From the IMG/VR virus record IMGVR_UViG_3300006810_000494, positions 1-21,221 of that record: a stretch of DNA of 21,221 nt, one strand, 5' to 3'. Source of the DNA: a virus. This document shows positions 12,101 through 17,700 of this stretch, piece by piece. Made by a program: the position numbers and the translations under genes. Within the stretch, counting starts at the first letter, position 1. Each line of letters begins with the position of its first letter. The notes beneath the pieces were generated by a model. The model saw only the letters and a program-made list of their open reading frames with translations, made no database searches and was not told the origin of the DNA.

Positions 12101-12255
12101 AGAGAAGATCTGTTGATCCACTAGATATTGATATAATGGGATATACTTCTAGTGTTGGTATGACATCTGATTCATATAATTCTGGATTATCAACATATCC
12201 CATCATTCAGAGAAGAAACTTTGGATTCAGAGATAGTGGTGCTCTAATAGTATAA
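2392..12255 (+). CDS. Giant gp7-position structural protein, 3' part (in frame with 1-2391)
   Basis: This continues the frame of the upstream part directly after the TAA, for 3,287 codons to TAA at 12253. There is no credible new start: the first candidates are TTG at 2866 and ATG at 2908, both inside propeller blades and without a Shine-Dalgarno sequence, and clear homologous sequence lies upstream of them. Order of content: propeller blades 3-7 (to 3150); a run of GGS-x-Y beta modules (3358-4110); a YHYH-type segment (about 4201-4590); HGL/TGD-type modules; more GGS-x-Y modules (6916, 10528, 10648); a tandem pair of beta modules (8524-9165); and the C-terminal cassette of marine T4-like phage structural proteins (INGVLQEP, FFYRGTRG, STYPIIQRRNFGFRDSGAL). 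No transmembrane segment or signal peptide is apparent. It is probably a peripheral baseplate or fibre protein. If expressed only as fragments, this part may not be made. Identity as a T4 gp7 counterpart rests on position. Confidence 0.82.
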   Translation, partial: GNFKSKITAFDAADGDQFGFSIAIGNDRIVVGSRYDDDYGLQTGAAYIYDLEGNIINKIYPSDPEATLVFGFSVDINDNLIAVGAVGYADFIGAIYLYDVNGNFIRRIVPSDGSGGGVTIGDRFGTSISIKEDLIAVGAPYRDGEKGAIYLFDYEGNELNILTDSAGVAQDYMGRNVKINSRRIVTSSFGYNSFAGKVFVYDITGNLLSTLIPTDSTASDQFGFALAIGSGRIIVGAREPGVRTGKVYHYGTPVNAFEFKKLVNNAIYYPRILDRSKIELYDSLNNYYQQLNPVGFTTVTDLGTHKFLSSGRNKLSEILVVSGGSNYTNRRLKVSSSGISTFSNTINYKNHGFSDGDIVNYESEITSISGISTSDKYRVLKVDDDTFGLAYAGEDGKDITDYSRRYRARLFDSGSGDQIFSDPEFSVNIRYSSPGIGNTQTVLKGFPIIRGEISQIYVYDGGSDYGSNSLNFNNRPPILVKNGSGAILDPVIVDGKISSVKVLFGGSNYYSIPDLVVNGSGIGAVLRATLSDNKIVSVSVLNSGSGYAQAYTTVTILNPGAGTVLRANIRSLTPNISFRYGIQNNFYRDPSSELLIRGRNNLQYAVVSYSDTLKNKLNDVSGTNGSHSEIIGWAYDGNPIYGSYGYSDPEDINSDIKLLNSGYELTTIDNRPSEDIFPLGYFVEDYVYSVDSDLDEFNGRFGKTIDFPNGVYAYFATTELNVDEVIIGKFPYFIGNKFKSKYLKINQNLNQSFDFNSSKLLRNTYPYGIGDKFSTNDFISESNKLTYQESIIESISTGGIDGMTIIEPGDNYSVNDTVVFEDVEDLRNKPFVKVSEISGKEVSSIDTELISYPNSVLSWEDKNYIRVNVFPYHEYNVDDIITISGLSTDSLKINDTYKVKFDTINSTLFESIGDYSTTGIVTDIYLSYIPENVSVGNSIRIDDELFKILDFYNTFSIAKVERSVSGTAHTSGANIEFLPDYFTIEKSVDKFISNKSRNLYFNPNIALSVGVNTGFGVTVSYNIGNSNYNTFIPSQSILLQNNKLNTADKIILSKESSSLPISVKSPETNAEFNIPDDVNEFYVVKKSIDFIGIVTNVGLTTFSNGLFFLDGGSNDYGYQFTTVEDQITADSNRITTTVSISTSHNLQVGDKVKLNVRPDLNVGIGTSTSIRVKYKDGNLLINEIKFTSSEVNNIDNILSIYQHNFHTGQKIFYDSEDNVISGLSTGEYFVYKIDDDNIKLSETYLESISTPPTVVSFGSVGGNLQIISSINPPISNYRNNNLVFDLSDTSLSGYGFNVYTDDGYENVFNAIKDDGLFAVSGIGTVGVSTDAALILDYTDKTPAILYYNLTESGIPVSTTDKDVKQYSQITYKSSIYNGEFPIIGITDQSFDICIPRIPERLSYNSSDCDRLEYSTTSLSARGPIKKLFVVNQGYPLKNLPSFLSVSSSLGKGAFLVPTSKSIGKILSSRITNEGFDYSSDNTIRPVASVPKSLYLTNTNKINSVSVLNGGSDYSFAPILIIVDPQNGEVINSGFLDPIMSGSSISSVDINISPAGLPDGEVLIRSINNSNGVNIDRVEYSPSGTVTCTITTPIAGFSSPLFELGEKIYVEGIEKQSSDGTGFNSENYGYNFFTVSQYFDTNPVKVEFNISNYSNNPGTPKQVQEGSASIIKYDNYPRFSIDKSLSSFFEGENLLINRGNGFENSGLKVTKANTSNIRVLGNFTPKIGDILKGENTSSVGTVSYIKSSDAVYNSSWTIVKDLGWTFNTGKLSESFQVFSDNDYYQKMSYSVKITKTWDEISSVINPLVHISGLKDFADVQITGKADSGISTESKTEFELKNSFFSELRVDRINDFDLAIDVNVTKNGSSDVSRSVKLNNTYLLDFVLCKSNRVLDIDDISDDFSSKNDKRKENETIISINSSNYYNKFLILSKDIISGKIQFNEIISLNDDESVYSLFKTQISNGENILESIIPSYDVNFNYILDAFPVDPDNSAISFKILKETFINDFVGSNSNELGCISLLSSNVEAESGISTSVYNLDTNDYSAVHSSIQILNDDKSKMNYVEIYVSHDGNDTFINQYYFDSEDGFSFSSLGQFEPSLDGGELSLNYTSNTEENLTIRSRSVAFGSTSLGIGTYRFLSENQPDGSERTALYQSQFDTITSGTGEVFSIDSNLFSAVKSTVKVSTGQTSSVHQVISLFDGSDVYVSEYPFLSARSQVGVGTFIGDFSLGQFKLSFKPYSYPDDVEIISFNQCFYKDYDEINQPLDLNYSPVNESLSLAYYYGNNVDLGYKVDFEMNYKGSPIFAKSFDPSNTSVVDFSTNSFNIKDHLFNTGEELKYTPGSTFVGIGSSPIGIVETEDNVGVLTDLLPSTLYAIRDDNNTFRVATRKEYATAGYGVTFTSVGIGNYHQIEMVKKNEKSLISINNLVQSPISYTYISHVLANNSGQISAGATTFALSGISSIRPKDVLRIEDEYAIVENVGYGTESVGPITFSGNEPLVEVSRGSFGSKALSHLDGTNCQIYRGAYNINGNKIYFIDPPKGNNLDLVRASESNLSIDRDSFNGRVFLRKSYESNEVYDDISDQFTGIGQTFTLTAQGINTVGLGTSGGNGLVFINGVFQSPTTENNSDNNYIIEEDLNLGISSITFTGITFEENDFLSEIDINQNKLPRGGVIVSYGSTAGLGFAPLVGASVTAVLNSGSIISVGEQPSDEIGSGYYEIPSVEIIDPDHNGDDAIINAIVGAGGTLAFDVVFGGTGYVNPFINVGSPSYSNLSIIGVSRLSEGPTTDSGFGALITLDVGPSDSVGIGSTLYEVKGFNIVRNGYGFRRGDVFKPIGLVTDRNLSAPIYDFEITVVDTFSDEFSAIQIGELDYIDSLAPYQDGKRVRFPLIYRGENLTFETDELDEESELIDLNNVLVIFINGVLQEPIKSYQFNGGSTFTFTFPPKESDDVKVFFYRGTRGEDSLQFDIDETIQIGDTVQIVLNNEIENTKTQDERIVYSITSSDVFQTNIYQYVGIDDQNYKPLHWTKQKSDLILNNEELSKARRLKSSQVYPTANIISNFDANSTEIYVDDISLFDYEDETIINFDALVFTNAVGVGTTITSKNYELISGVNNLEGFNASVTSISPTSGIGAADGIEFVISRDPFTFTNFTVGTVFYITETNVGQGVISLDNSGSNTLSISTSFVNNIYQVASFNSSTGTIVCNVDSGSNLSGITTSGTLNYPVGKLSWRRLSGFQRRSVDPLDIDIMGYTSSVGMTSDSYNSGLSTYPIIQRRNFGFRDSGALIV
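3340..4110 (+). repeat. Cluster of GGS-x-Y beta modules
   Basis: Four modules follow one another with the pattern hydrophobic strand, G/S-G-S-x-Y, strand, G-S/A-G-A, strand, G-K/N-I. Their cores are GGSNY (3358), GGSDY (3772), GGSNY (3904) and SGSGY (4018). Related single copies occur at 1690, 6916, 10528 and 10648 in this gene. Another pair lies in the gp8-like gene (12989, 13100), and one or two copies in the DUF4815 gene (19418 and about 19550). Modules like this are common in large marine phage structural proteins; their fold is not known to me. Confidence 0.7.
4201..4590 (+). other. YHYH-type domain segment
   Basis: The sequence around 4270-4326 reads HSEIIGWAYDGNPIYG followed by SYGY. 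It continues through YSVDSDLDEFNGRFGKT and FPNGVYAYFATTE. This H-S-x-I-I-G-x-A-x-D-G-x-P-I-Y-G signature with a downstream L-D-E-x-N-G-R-F and Y-A-Y-F is characteristic of the YHYH protein family, found also in cyanophage structural proteins. The literal Y-H-Y-H tetrad after the aromatic strand is not present here (the sequence is YAYFATTE). Biochemical function is unknown. Confidence 0.7.
8524..9165 (+). repeat. Tandem pair of related beta modules (about 85 codons each)
   Basis: Copy A starts at 8524 with SAVHSSIQI and contains YVSHDGNDTFINQYYF, LGQFEPSLDGG and a final strand ending SVAFG. Copy B starts at 8917 with SAVKSTVKV and contains LFDGSDVYVSEYPF, GTFIGDFSLGQ and a final strand ending NQCFYK. 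The shared skeleton is SAV-x-S, D-G-x-D-x-(Y/F)-(I/V)-x-x-Y-x-F, G-x-F, L-x-(F/Y). The nucleotide sequences have diverged, so this is an old duplication. The pair recurs in cyanophage structural proteins of this kind; the function is unknown. Confidence 0.6.
9721..12255 (+). other. C-terminal module cassette typical of marine T4-like structural proteins
   Basis: Recognisable blocks in order: a D-E-Y-A-I-V-E-N-V-G-Y-G-T unit followed by VEVSRGSFGSKALSHLDGT and IYRGAYNINGNKIYFIDPP (about 9770-10010); a first INGVFQSP unit (about 10231); GGS-x-Y related modules with glycine-rich loops (10528-10860); a second INGVLQEP unit at 11146, leading into GGSTFTFTFPP, FFYRGTRG and GDTVQIV; a KPLHWTKQKSDLILN segment; and the terminal TYPIIQRRNFGFRDSGAL block. 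I recognise this arrangement from the large proteins upstream of gp8 in cyanophages. It supports the view that the 3' end is intact and functional in design. Confidence 0.65.
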
Positions 12256-12258
12256 ATA
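12251..12258 (+). promoter_or_regulatory. Candidate T4-type late promoter (TATAAATA)
   Basis: An exact match to the T4 late promoter sequence TATAAATA lies in the only non-overlapping intergenic gap of note, 19 bases before the gp8-like ATG at 12278. Its third to fifth bases are the TAA stop of the upstream giant gene. If used like T4 late promoters, transcription would begin around 12264-12267, leaving a leader of only about a dozen bases. I saw no other exact + strand copy when scanning by eye. AT-rich DNA makes chance matches possible, so position is the main support. Confidence 0.55.
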
Positions 12259-12277
12259 TAAGAAAAAAGTTATATAG

Positions 12278-13849
12278 ATGTCCGCACTTGTAACAGATCA
12301 ATTTAGAATTGAAAATTCTTCGAATTTTGTAGAATCTATAAAAGATTCTACAAATTCTTATTATATCTGGGTTGGATTGCCAAATCCAAGTGTTTATACT
12401 GGATTTGCTAGAAATGAAAACTGGCAGGGATCTCCAGGTGTTTCTGAAGGTTTTGTCCCAAATCCAGTTGATAATCTTAGCTATTTGAATCAATATAAAG
12501 ATACTCTACTTTTTGGAAAAAGAGTAACTTCTTCTAGTGTAAGAAGAGTTGTGAAGAGAGTTGATTGGGTTAGAGGTAAAAAATATGATATGTATAGACA
12601 TGATTATAGTTTTTCAAATCTAACTACAGTATCAAAAAGACCAAGATTATTCGATTCTGAATTTTATGTAATTAATAGTCAATATAATGTGTATATTTGC
12701 ATAAAAAATGGAAGTGGTGCAGGAAATAATCAGGCAAATCAATCTCAATATGAACCAAAATTTACTGATTTAGAACCATCTGCTGCAGGAAATGGTTCAG
12801 ATGGATATGTGTGGAAATATTTGTTTACTATTTCACCTTCAGATATTATAAAATTTGATTCTACAGAATATATACCATTACCAAACGACTGGTCAACATC
12901 AACTGACTCAAATATTGTAAGTGTAAGAGAATATGGCAATTCTGATTTAAATGAAAATCAGATTAAAACTGTTTTTATTGCTGAAAGTGGTTCAGGATAT
13001 ACTTCAGGTGAAGTTTCAATCTTGGGTGATGGTTCTGGAGCTAAAGTTTCAATAGAAACAAATTCTGCAGGAGAAATAATTAATACTACCGTAACTTCCG
13101 GAGGTTCTGGATATTCATATGGTATTGTTGACTTAGGAAATTTACAACCAATTGGAAATATATCCAATCCAGCAAAATTAATTCCAATTATCCCACCATC
13201 AAAAGGTCATGGGTATGATATTTACACCGAATTGGGTGCAGATAAGGTATTATTATATACTAGATTTGATTCTTCAACTAGAGATTTTCCAGTAAATTCT
13301 AGATTTTGTCAAATTGGTATTGTAAAAAATCCAAAAGAATATGCATCGGATCAAATTTATTATGGTGGAGAATTTTCAAATTTACAATCAATTATTTTTG
13401 ATAGCGTAAATGAATTTTCTCCAACAGTTGGAGAAAAAATTAAACAAACAATTACTGGAGTTGGGACTGCAGTTGGATATGTAGCATCTTATGATGACGA
13501 TACTAAGGTTTTAAAGTATTTTACTGATAGATCTCTTTATAATGGTGATTCTAATGATGAAACTGATTATATTGGTGTTTCTGTTGATGGGAGAAATATA
13601 GATTTTACCAATGCAGGATTAAACGTAATTGGAGAATCTAGTGGTTTTTCTGGAAGTATTTTAAATTTCTCTGGAATAACTACAAACATCCAAAATTCAA
13701 TTGTAAATCTGGGAGTCAATTTTACTGAAGGACTTGCTTCTTCAGAGATAAATAAAAGAACGGGGGATATTTTATATATTGACAATAGACCTCTAGTCTA
13801 TAGAAATGAAAGACAAAAAGAAGACATCAAAATCATTCTCGAATTTTAA
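12278..13849 (+). CDS. gp8: Baseplate wedge protein, gp8-like
   Basis: This is a 523-residue protein starting MSALVTDQFRIENSSNF. The N-terminal block (ESIKDSTNSYYIWVG, DWVRGKKYDMYRHDYS, YVINSQYNVYICI) and the segment DGYVWKYLFTISPSDIIKF (residues about 176-195) followed by YIPLPNDW match the gp8 family of T4-like phages. In T4 gp8 is a component of the six baseplate wedges. It is longer than T4 gp8 (334 residues), mainly because of a glycine-rich middle with two GGS-x-Y modules (SGSGY at 12989, GGSGY at 13100) and a C-terminal extension, as usual in marine relatives. The start is the first ATG after the upstream stop. Upstream there is only an A-rich purine stretch (12261-12269), not a strong Shine-Dalgarno sequence. 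Unlike the two giant neighbours, the frame is uninterrupted. The next gene begins 3 bases after its stop. Confidence 0.9.
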   Translation: MSALVTDQFRIENSSNFVESIKDSTNSYYIWVGLPNPSVYTGFARNENWQGSPGVSEGFVPNPVDNLSYLNQYKDTLLFGKRVTSSSVRRVVKRVDWVRGKKYDMYRHDYSFSNLTTVSKRPRLFDSEFYVINSQYNVYICIKNGSGAGNNQANQSQYEPKFTDLEPSAAGNGSDGYVWKYLFTISPSDIIKFDSTEYIPLPNDWSTSTDSNIVSVREYGNSDLNENQIKTVFIAESGSGYTSGEVSILGDGSGAKVSIETNSAGEIINTTVTSGGSGYSYGIVDLGNLQPIGNISNPAKLIPIIPPSKGHGYDIYTELGADKVLLYTRFDSSTRDFPVNSRFCQIGIVKNPKEYASDQIYYGGEFSNLQSIIFDSVNEFSPTVGEKIKQTITGVGTAVGYVASYDDDTKVLKYFTDRSLYNGDSNDETDYIGVSVDGRNIDFTNAGLNVIGESSGFSGSILNFSGITTNIQNSIVNLGVNFTEGLASSEINKRTGDILYIDNRPLVYRNERQKEDIKIILEF

Positions 13850-13852
13850 CCA

Positions 13853-14782
13853 ATGGCACAAAAAACTAATTTAAATGTAAGTCCTTATTTTGATGATTTC
13901 GATGCTGAAGATAATTATTATAAAGTATTATTTAAGCCTGGGACTCCCATTCAGTCTAGAGAATTAAATAATCTCCAGTCAATACTACAAAATCAAATTG
14001 AATCCTTTGGAAGTCATATATTTAAAGAGGGTTCATTAGTAATACCTGGAAGTGTTACATATGATCCTCAATATTTTGCTGTTAAATTAAATCAAACATA
14101 CTCGAATATTGATATTCGATCATATATTGAGCAATATATAGGAAAGCAAATTGAAGGGGAAACCTCTGGAGTAACTGCAATAGTTCAGAGAATAGAATTT
14201 CCAAATGAAACCAACAATTTAGATTATATTACACTATATGTAAAATATCTTGATGCTAATAATGATAATGTTATTAGTTCTTTTGAAGATGGAGAATCGT
14301 TAATATCAAACGTAGCAATTACTTATAGTGAAAATACTGTAATTAATGAAGATACTCCATTTGCAACTTTATTGGAAGTAGACGCTACCGCTATTGGGTC
14401 TGCAGTATCAATAACTGATGGAATATACTTCATACGAGGGACATTTGCAAAGGTATATAAACAAACTTTAATTTTAGATTATTATACAAATACTCCATCA
14501 TACAGGGTTGGTCTTCAAGTATCTGAAGAAATTGTAAGTGCTAAAGATGATAATCAATTGTATGATAATGCTAAAGGATTTAATAATTATTCAGCACCAG
14601 GATCAGATAGATTTAAATTGACATTAACTTTAGATAAGAAAGAATTAGGAACAGTAGAATCTGATGTCGATTTTATAGAAATTCTCAGAATAGATGGTGG
14701 AGATATAAAGAAAATTACAGTAAAGAACCAATATTCATTAATTAGAGACTATCTGGCAAAAAGAACATTTGAAGAATCTTGA
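13853..14782 (+). CDS. DUF4815 structural protein, N-terminal part (ends at in-frame TGA)
   Basis: The start ATG at 13853 lies 3 bases after the gp8 stop, which suggests translational coupling; no Shine-Dalgarno sequence is visible. The N-terminus shows the DUF4815 hallmark: NVSPYFDDFDAEDNYYKVLF, then PGTPIQSRELNNLQSILQNQ and FGSHIFKEGSLVIPG. The frame runs 309 codons to TGA at 14780, after RTFEES. The same frame continues immediately with NYSVAPFKLSLHNSLNN and then a PGKAYVRGFD motif that belongs to the same DUF4815 domain. In relatives I recall the equivalent text is E-S-G-D/N-Y, so the TGA replaces a conserved glycine. The fragment ends mid-domain and probably does not represent a natural short protein. 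The full gene encodes a large virion protein found between gp8 and the fibre genes in marine T4-like phages. Confidence 0.85.
   Translation: MAQKTNLNVSPYFDDFDAEDNYYKVLFKPGTPIQSRELNNLQSILQNQIESFGSHIFKEGSLVIPGSVTYDPQYFAVKLNQTYSNIDIRSYIEQYIGKQIEGETSGVTAIVQRIEFPNETNNLDYITLYVKYLDANNDNVISSFEDGESLISNVAITYSENTVINEDTPFATLLEVDATAIGSAVSITDGIYFIRGTFAKVYKQTLILDYYTNTPSYRVGLQVSEEIVSAKDDNQLYDNAKGFNNYSAPGSDRFKLTLTLDKKELGTVESDVDFIEILRIDGGDIKKITVKNQYSLIRDYLAKRTFEES
14780..14782 (+). other. In-frame TGA stop inside the DUF4815 domain
   Basis: Codons read E-E-S-TGA-N-Y-S. The surrounding DUF4815 sequence predicts glycine here, and GGA to TGA is a single G-to-T change. The reading frame is the same on both sides, and 13853-21136 would be 2,427 codons without it. 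No sign of a frameshift, insertion or mobile element is seen. As with the TAA at 2389, the explanation could be mutation, sequencing error or, less likely, readthrough. Confidence 0.85.
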
Positions 14783-17700
14783 AATTATTCTGTAGCACCA
14801 TTCAAATTATCACTACACAACTCTTTAAATAATAATATTGATAGTGAAGGATTATTTTTCCAAAATGAATTTACCGATGAGGGTAATATACCTTCAGATG
14901 ATTTAATGTGCCTAAAATTATCACCAGGAAAGGCATATGTAAGAGGATTTGATATTGACAAACCAGTCACTACAATAATTGATGCCAATAAACCAAGAAA
15001 AACGCAAAAAGTAGAATCTCAAATAGTTACTTTTGATTTTGGAAATTTAATTAGAGTAAATAATGTTTATGGAGCACCAAGATTAAATTATATTGTAGAG
15101 TTGCATAATGCAAGAAGAACTGCTGGCAATCCATTTACTACCAGTAAAATTGGAGAAGCTAAAATTTATAGTTTTTCATTGACAGATGCAAAATATACTG
15201 GACCAGAATCTAGTTGGGATCTTTATCTTTATGATATTCAGACATACACTAAGATAACGTTGACTAGTGGAACAATATCTAATGCTGAATTGCCAGAATG
15301 TTCATTTGTAAAAGGAGCAGATAGTAGTGCAACTGGATATGCAGTTACTTCTGGTGGAGGATCATCTACTATATTACTATCGCAAACTTCTGGAAAATTT
15401 TCTTCTGGTGAAAAGTTAATAATTAATGGTTTTGAAACAAATTATATTATTTCCACAGCAGTTTCATATAGTATTTCTGGTATTAAGCAAGTATATCAAG
15501 ATGTAGCAAATACTTCATATCAAAATGCATTTCTTTGCGACACTGTTTTACAAAATGTAACCCCAGTAGGATTTAATGCTTCAGACACTTTAGTAATAGG
15601 ACCTACTGGTGAAGCAACATCTCCTGGAAATTCATTTTCTACAGTTAATGTTGGAGATATTGTAAGATATCAGCATCCAGATTTTTCAGATGAAGTTTAT
15701 AATGTTATTACTGGAGTAAATGCTTCTTCATTAACACTAGAATCAGTTTTAAGTGTTGCTGGAGTATGTGAAGGAACTGTCCAAGGAAGTTTCACCGCAT
15801 CTTCATTCTCTATAGGATCACCAAGAGTAGTAAATACTAATTCTACAGGTTTATATGAATCTCTTCCAGATAGAGTAATTTCTTCTATAGATTTAAGTTC
15901 TGTATCTTTAACATTTAGTGCTCAAACTAATATAACTAGATCAGCTGGTAGTCCTATTGTAATTTCAGTATCTGATTTTGACGTTCCAAATACATCAAAT
16001 TTCTTACCATATGATGAAGAGAGATATTCCATTCATTATACAGATGGAACTATAGAGCCTTTAGATTCTACTAAAGTTACAGTTTCGGGAAATCAAGTAA
16101 CATTTTCTAATTTCGATGATACCAATAAAGTAACAGATGTTATTATTGCAACTTTTAGTAGACAAAATATAACCAATAAATCAAAAACATTAGTTCGCAG
16201 TCAAGTAACAAATATTACATTATCAAAATATAAAGAGTCTGGAAGTGACCCATCTACAACAATTAATGACGGATTGGCATATAATCAATATTATGGTTTA
16301 AGAGTTCAAGATGAAGAAATTTGCCTGAATTATCCAGATGTAGTTAAAGTGTGGGCAGTATATGAATCTTTAGATACCAATGCTCCAGTTTTAGACAAAT
16401 TGACATTTAGTTCTGTATTAAATGTTGAGGAAAATGTTATTGTTGGTGAAAATGTTATTGGAAACTCTAGCAGATGTATAGCAAGAGTAGTTTCAAAATC
16501 TGCAGAGACTGTCGAGATTGTTTATTTAAATAATAATAGATTTATAGAAAGTGAAGTAGTAACATTTAGTGAAACTGGATTATCTAGTGAAATTGGAGAA
16601 ATAATTGATGGAAGTTATTTGAATTTAACAAATTCTTATAGATTAGATAAAGGTCAAAGAGAACAATATTATGATTACTCTAGAATAGTAAGAGTTCTAT
16701 CTAAAGAAGAACCATCCAAAAAACTTCTAATAGTATTTGATTATTTTTCTGTTCCAAATAATGATACTGGCGATATTATTTCGGTTTTATCATATCCTAG
16801 TGACCAATATAAAAATATACCACTACTGAATTCTGGAACTATAAGAGCATCTGATGTTCTGGATTTCAGACCTAGAGTAACAGAAGGATTTAGTCAAACA
16901 AACGTATCACCATTTTACTACACAAATAGAGATTTTAGCACTAAAATTGATTTAAATATATCTCCAAATGAAGGAGCTTTATTATCATATGACAGATATC
17001 TTGGAAGAATTGACAAAGTATATTTGGATAAAAATGGAAACTTTATTTATCTTGAGGGTCAATCTGCTTCAGATCCAAAATCTCCTGTAAAGAAAGATGA
17101 TATAATGGAATTAGCAACTGTTGAAGTTCCACCATATCTATATGATATTAAAAATGCATTGATAACGATTAAAGATAATCGAAGATATACAATGAGAGAC
17201 ATTGGTGTCATTGAAAATAGATTAGAAAATCTTGAAAGAGTAACTTCTTTATCACTTTTGGAGTTAAATACTCAAAATCTTCAAATACAAGATGCTGAAG
17301 GATTTAATAGGTTTAAGACCGGATTTTTTGCAGATGCATTTAAAGATTTGGATAGAGCAGATCTTTTATATACTTTTTCTGAAATAAGTAATAATCTTGG
17401 TGGACTAACTCCCCTATCTGCAAAAAATAGTCTTAAGAATTTCCTAGCACCAAAATTAAATGTTGGAGATAGTCAAATTGATTTATCTACCGATTATGAA
17501 TTGATTGATACTAAAGCTGTAAAGAGAGGTCCATGTGTCTTATTGGATTATGAACCAGAATTATGGGTAGAACAGACTTTAGCTACTCAAGTTGAAAATG
17601 TAAATCCATTCCATGTAGTAACTTATAGGGGACTAGTTACATTATCCCCAAGTAGAGATAATTGGACAAGAACTATTCAATTGGAAGATGTTGTCATTAA

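Noticed and set aside
2866-12255. A separate gene starting with TTG at 2866
   Set aside because: It begins in the middle of propeller blade 5 while blades 3 and 4 lie upstream in the same frame; no ribosome binding site is visible.
12227-12493. Antisense open frame across the giant gene/gp8 boundary
   Set aside because: Low-complexity hydrophobic product with no family resemblance, lying opposite the gp8 start; a chance frame.
2389-14782. Reassigned genetic code (TAA or TGA read as sense)
   Set aside because: Both codons are also used as normal terminators at 12253, 13847 and 21134, and gp8 contains none in frame; two isolated events fit point changes better.
14780-14910. Frameshift or intron at the DUF4815 interruption
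   Set aside because: The frame is identical on both sides and the translation across the stop is contiguous with the expected domain; no intron-like insertion is present.
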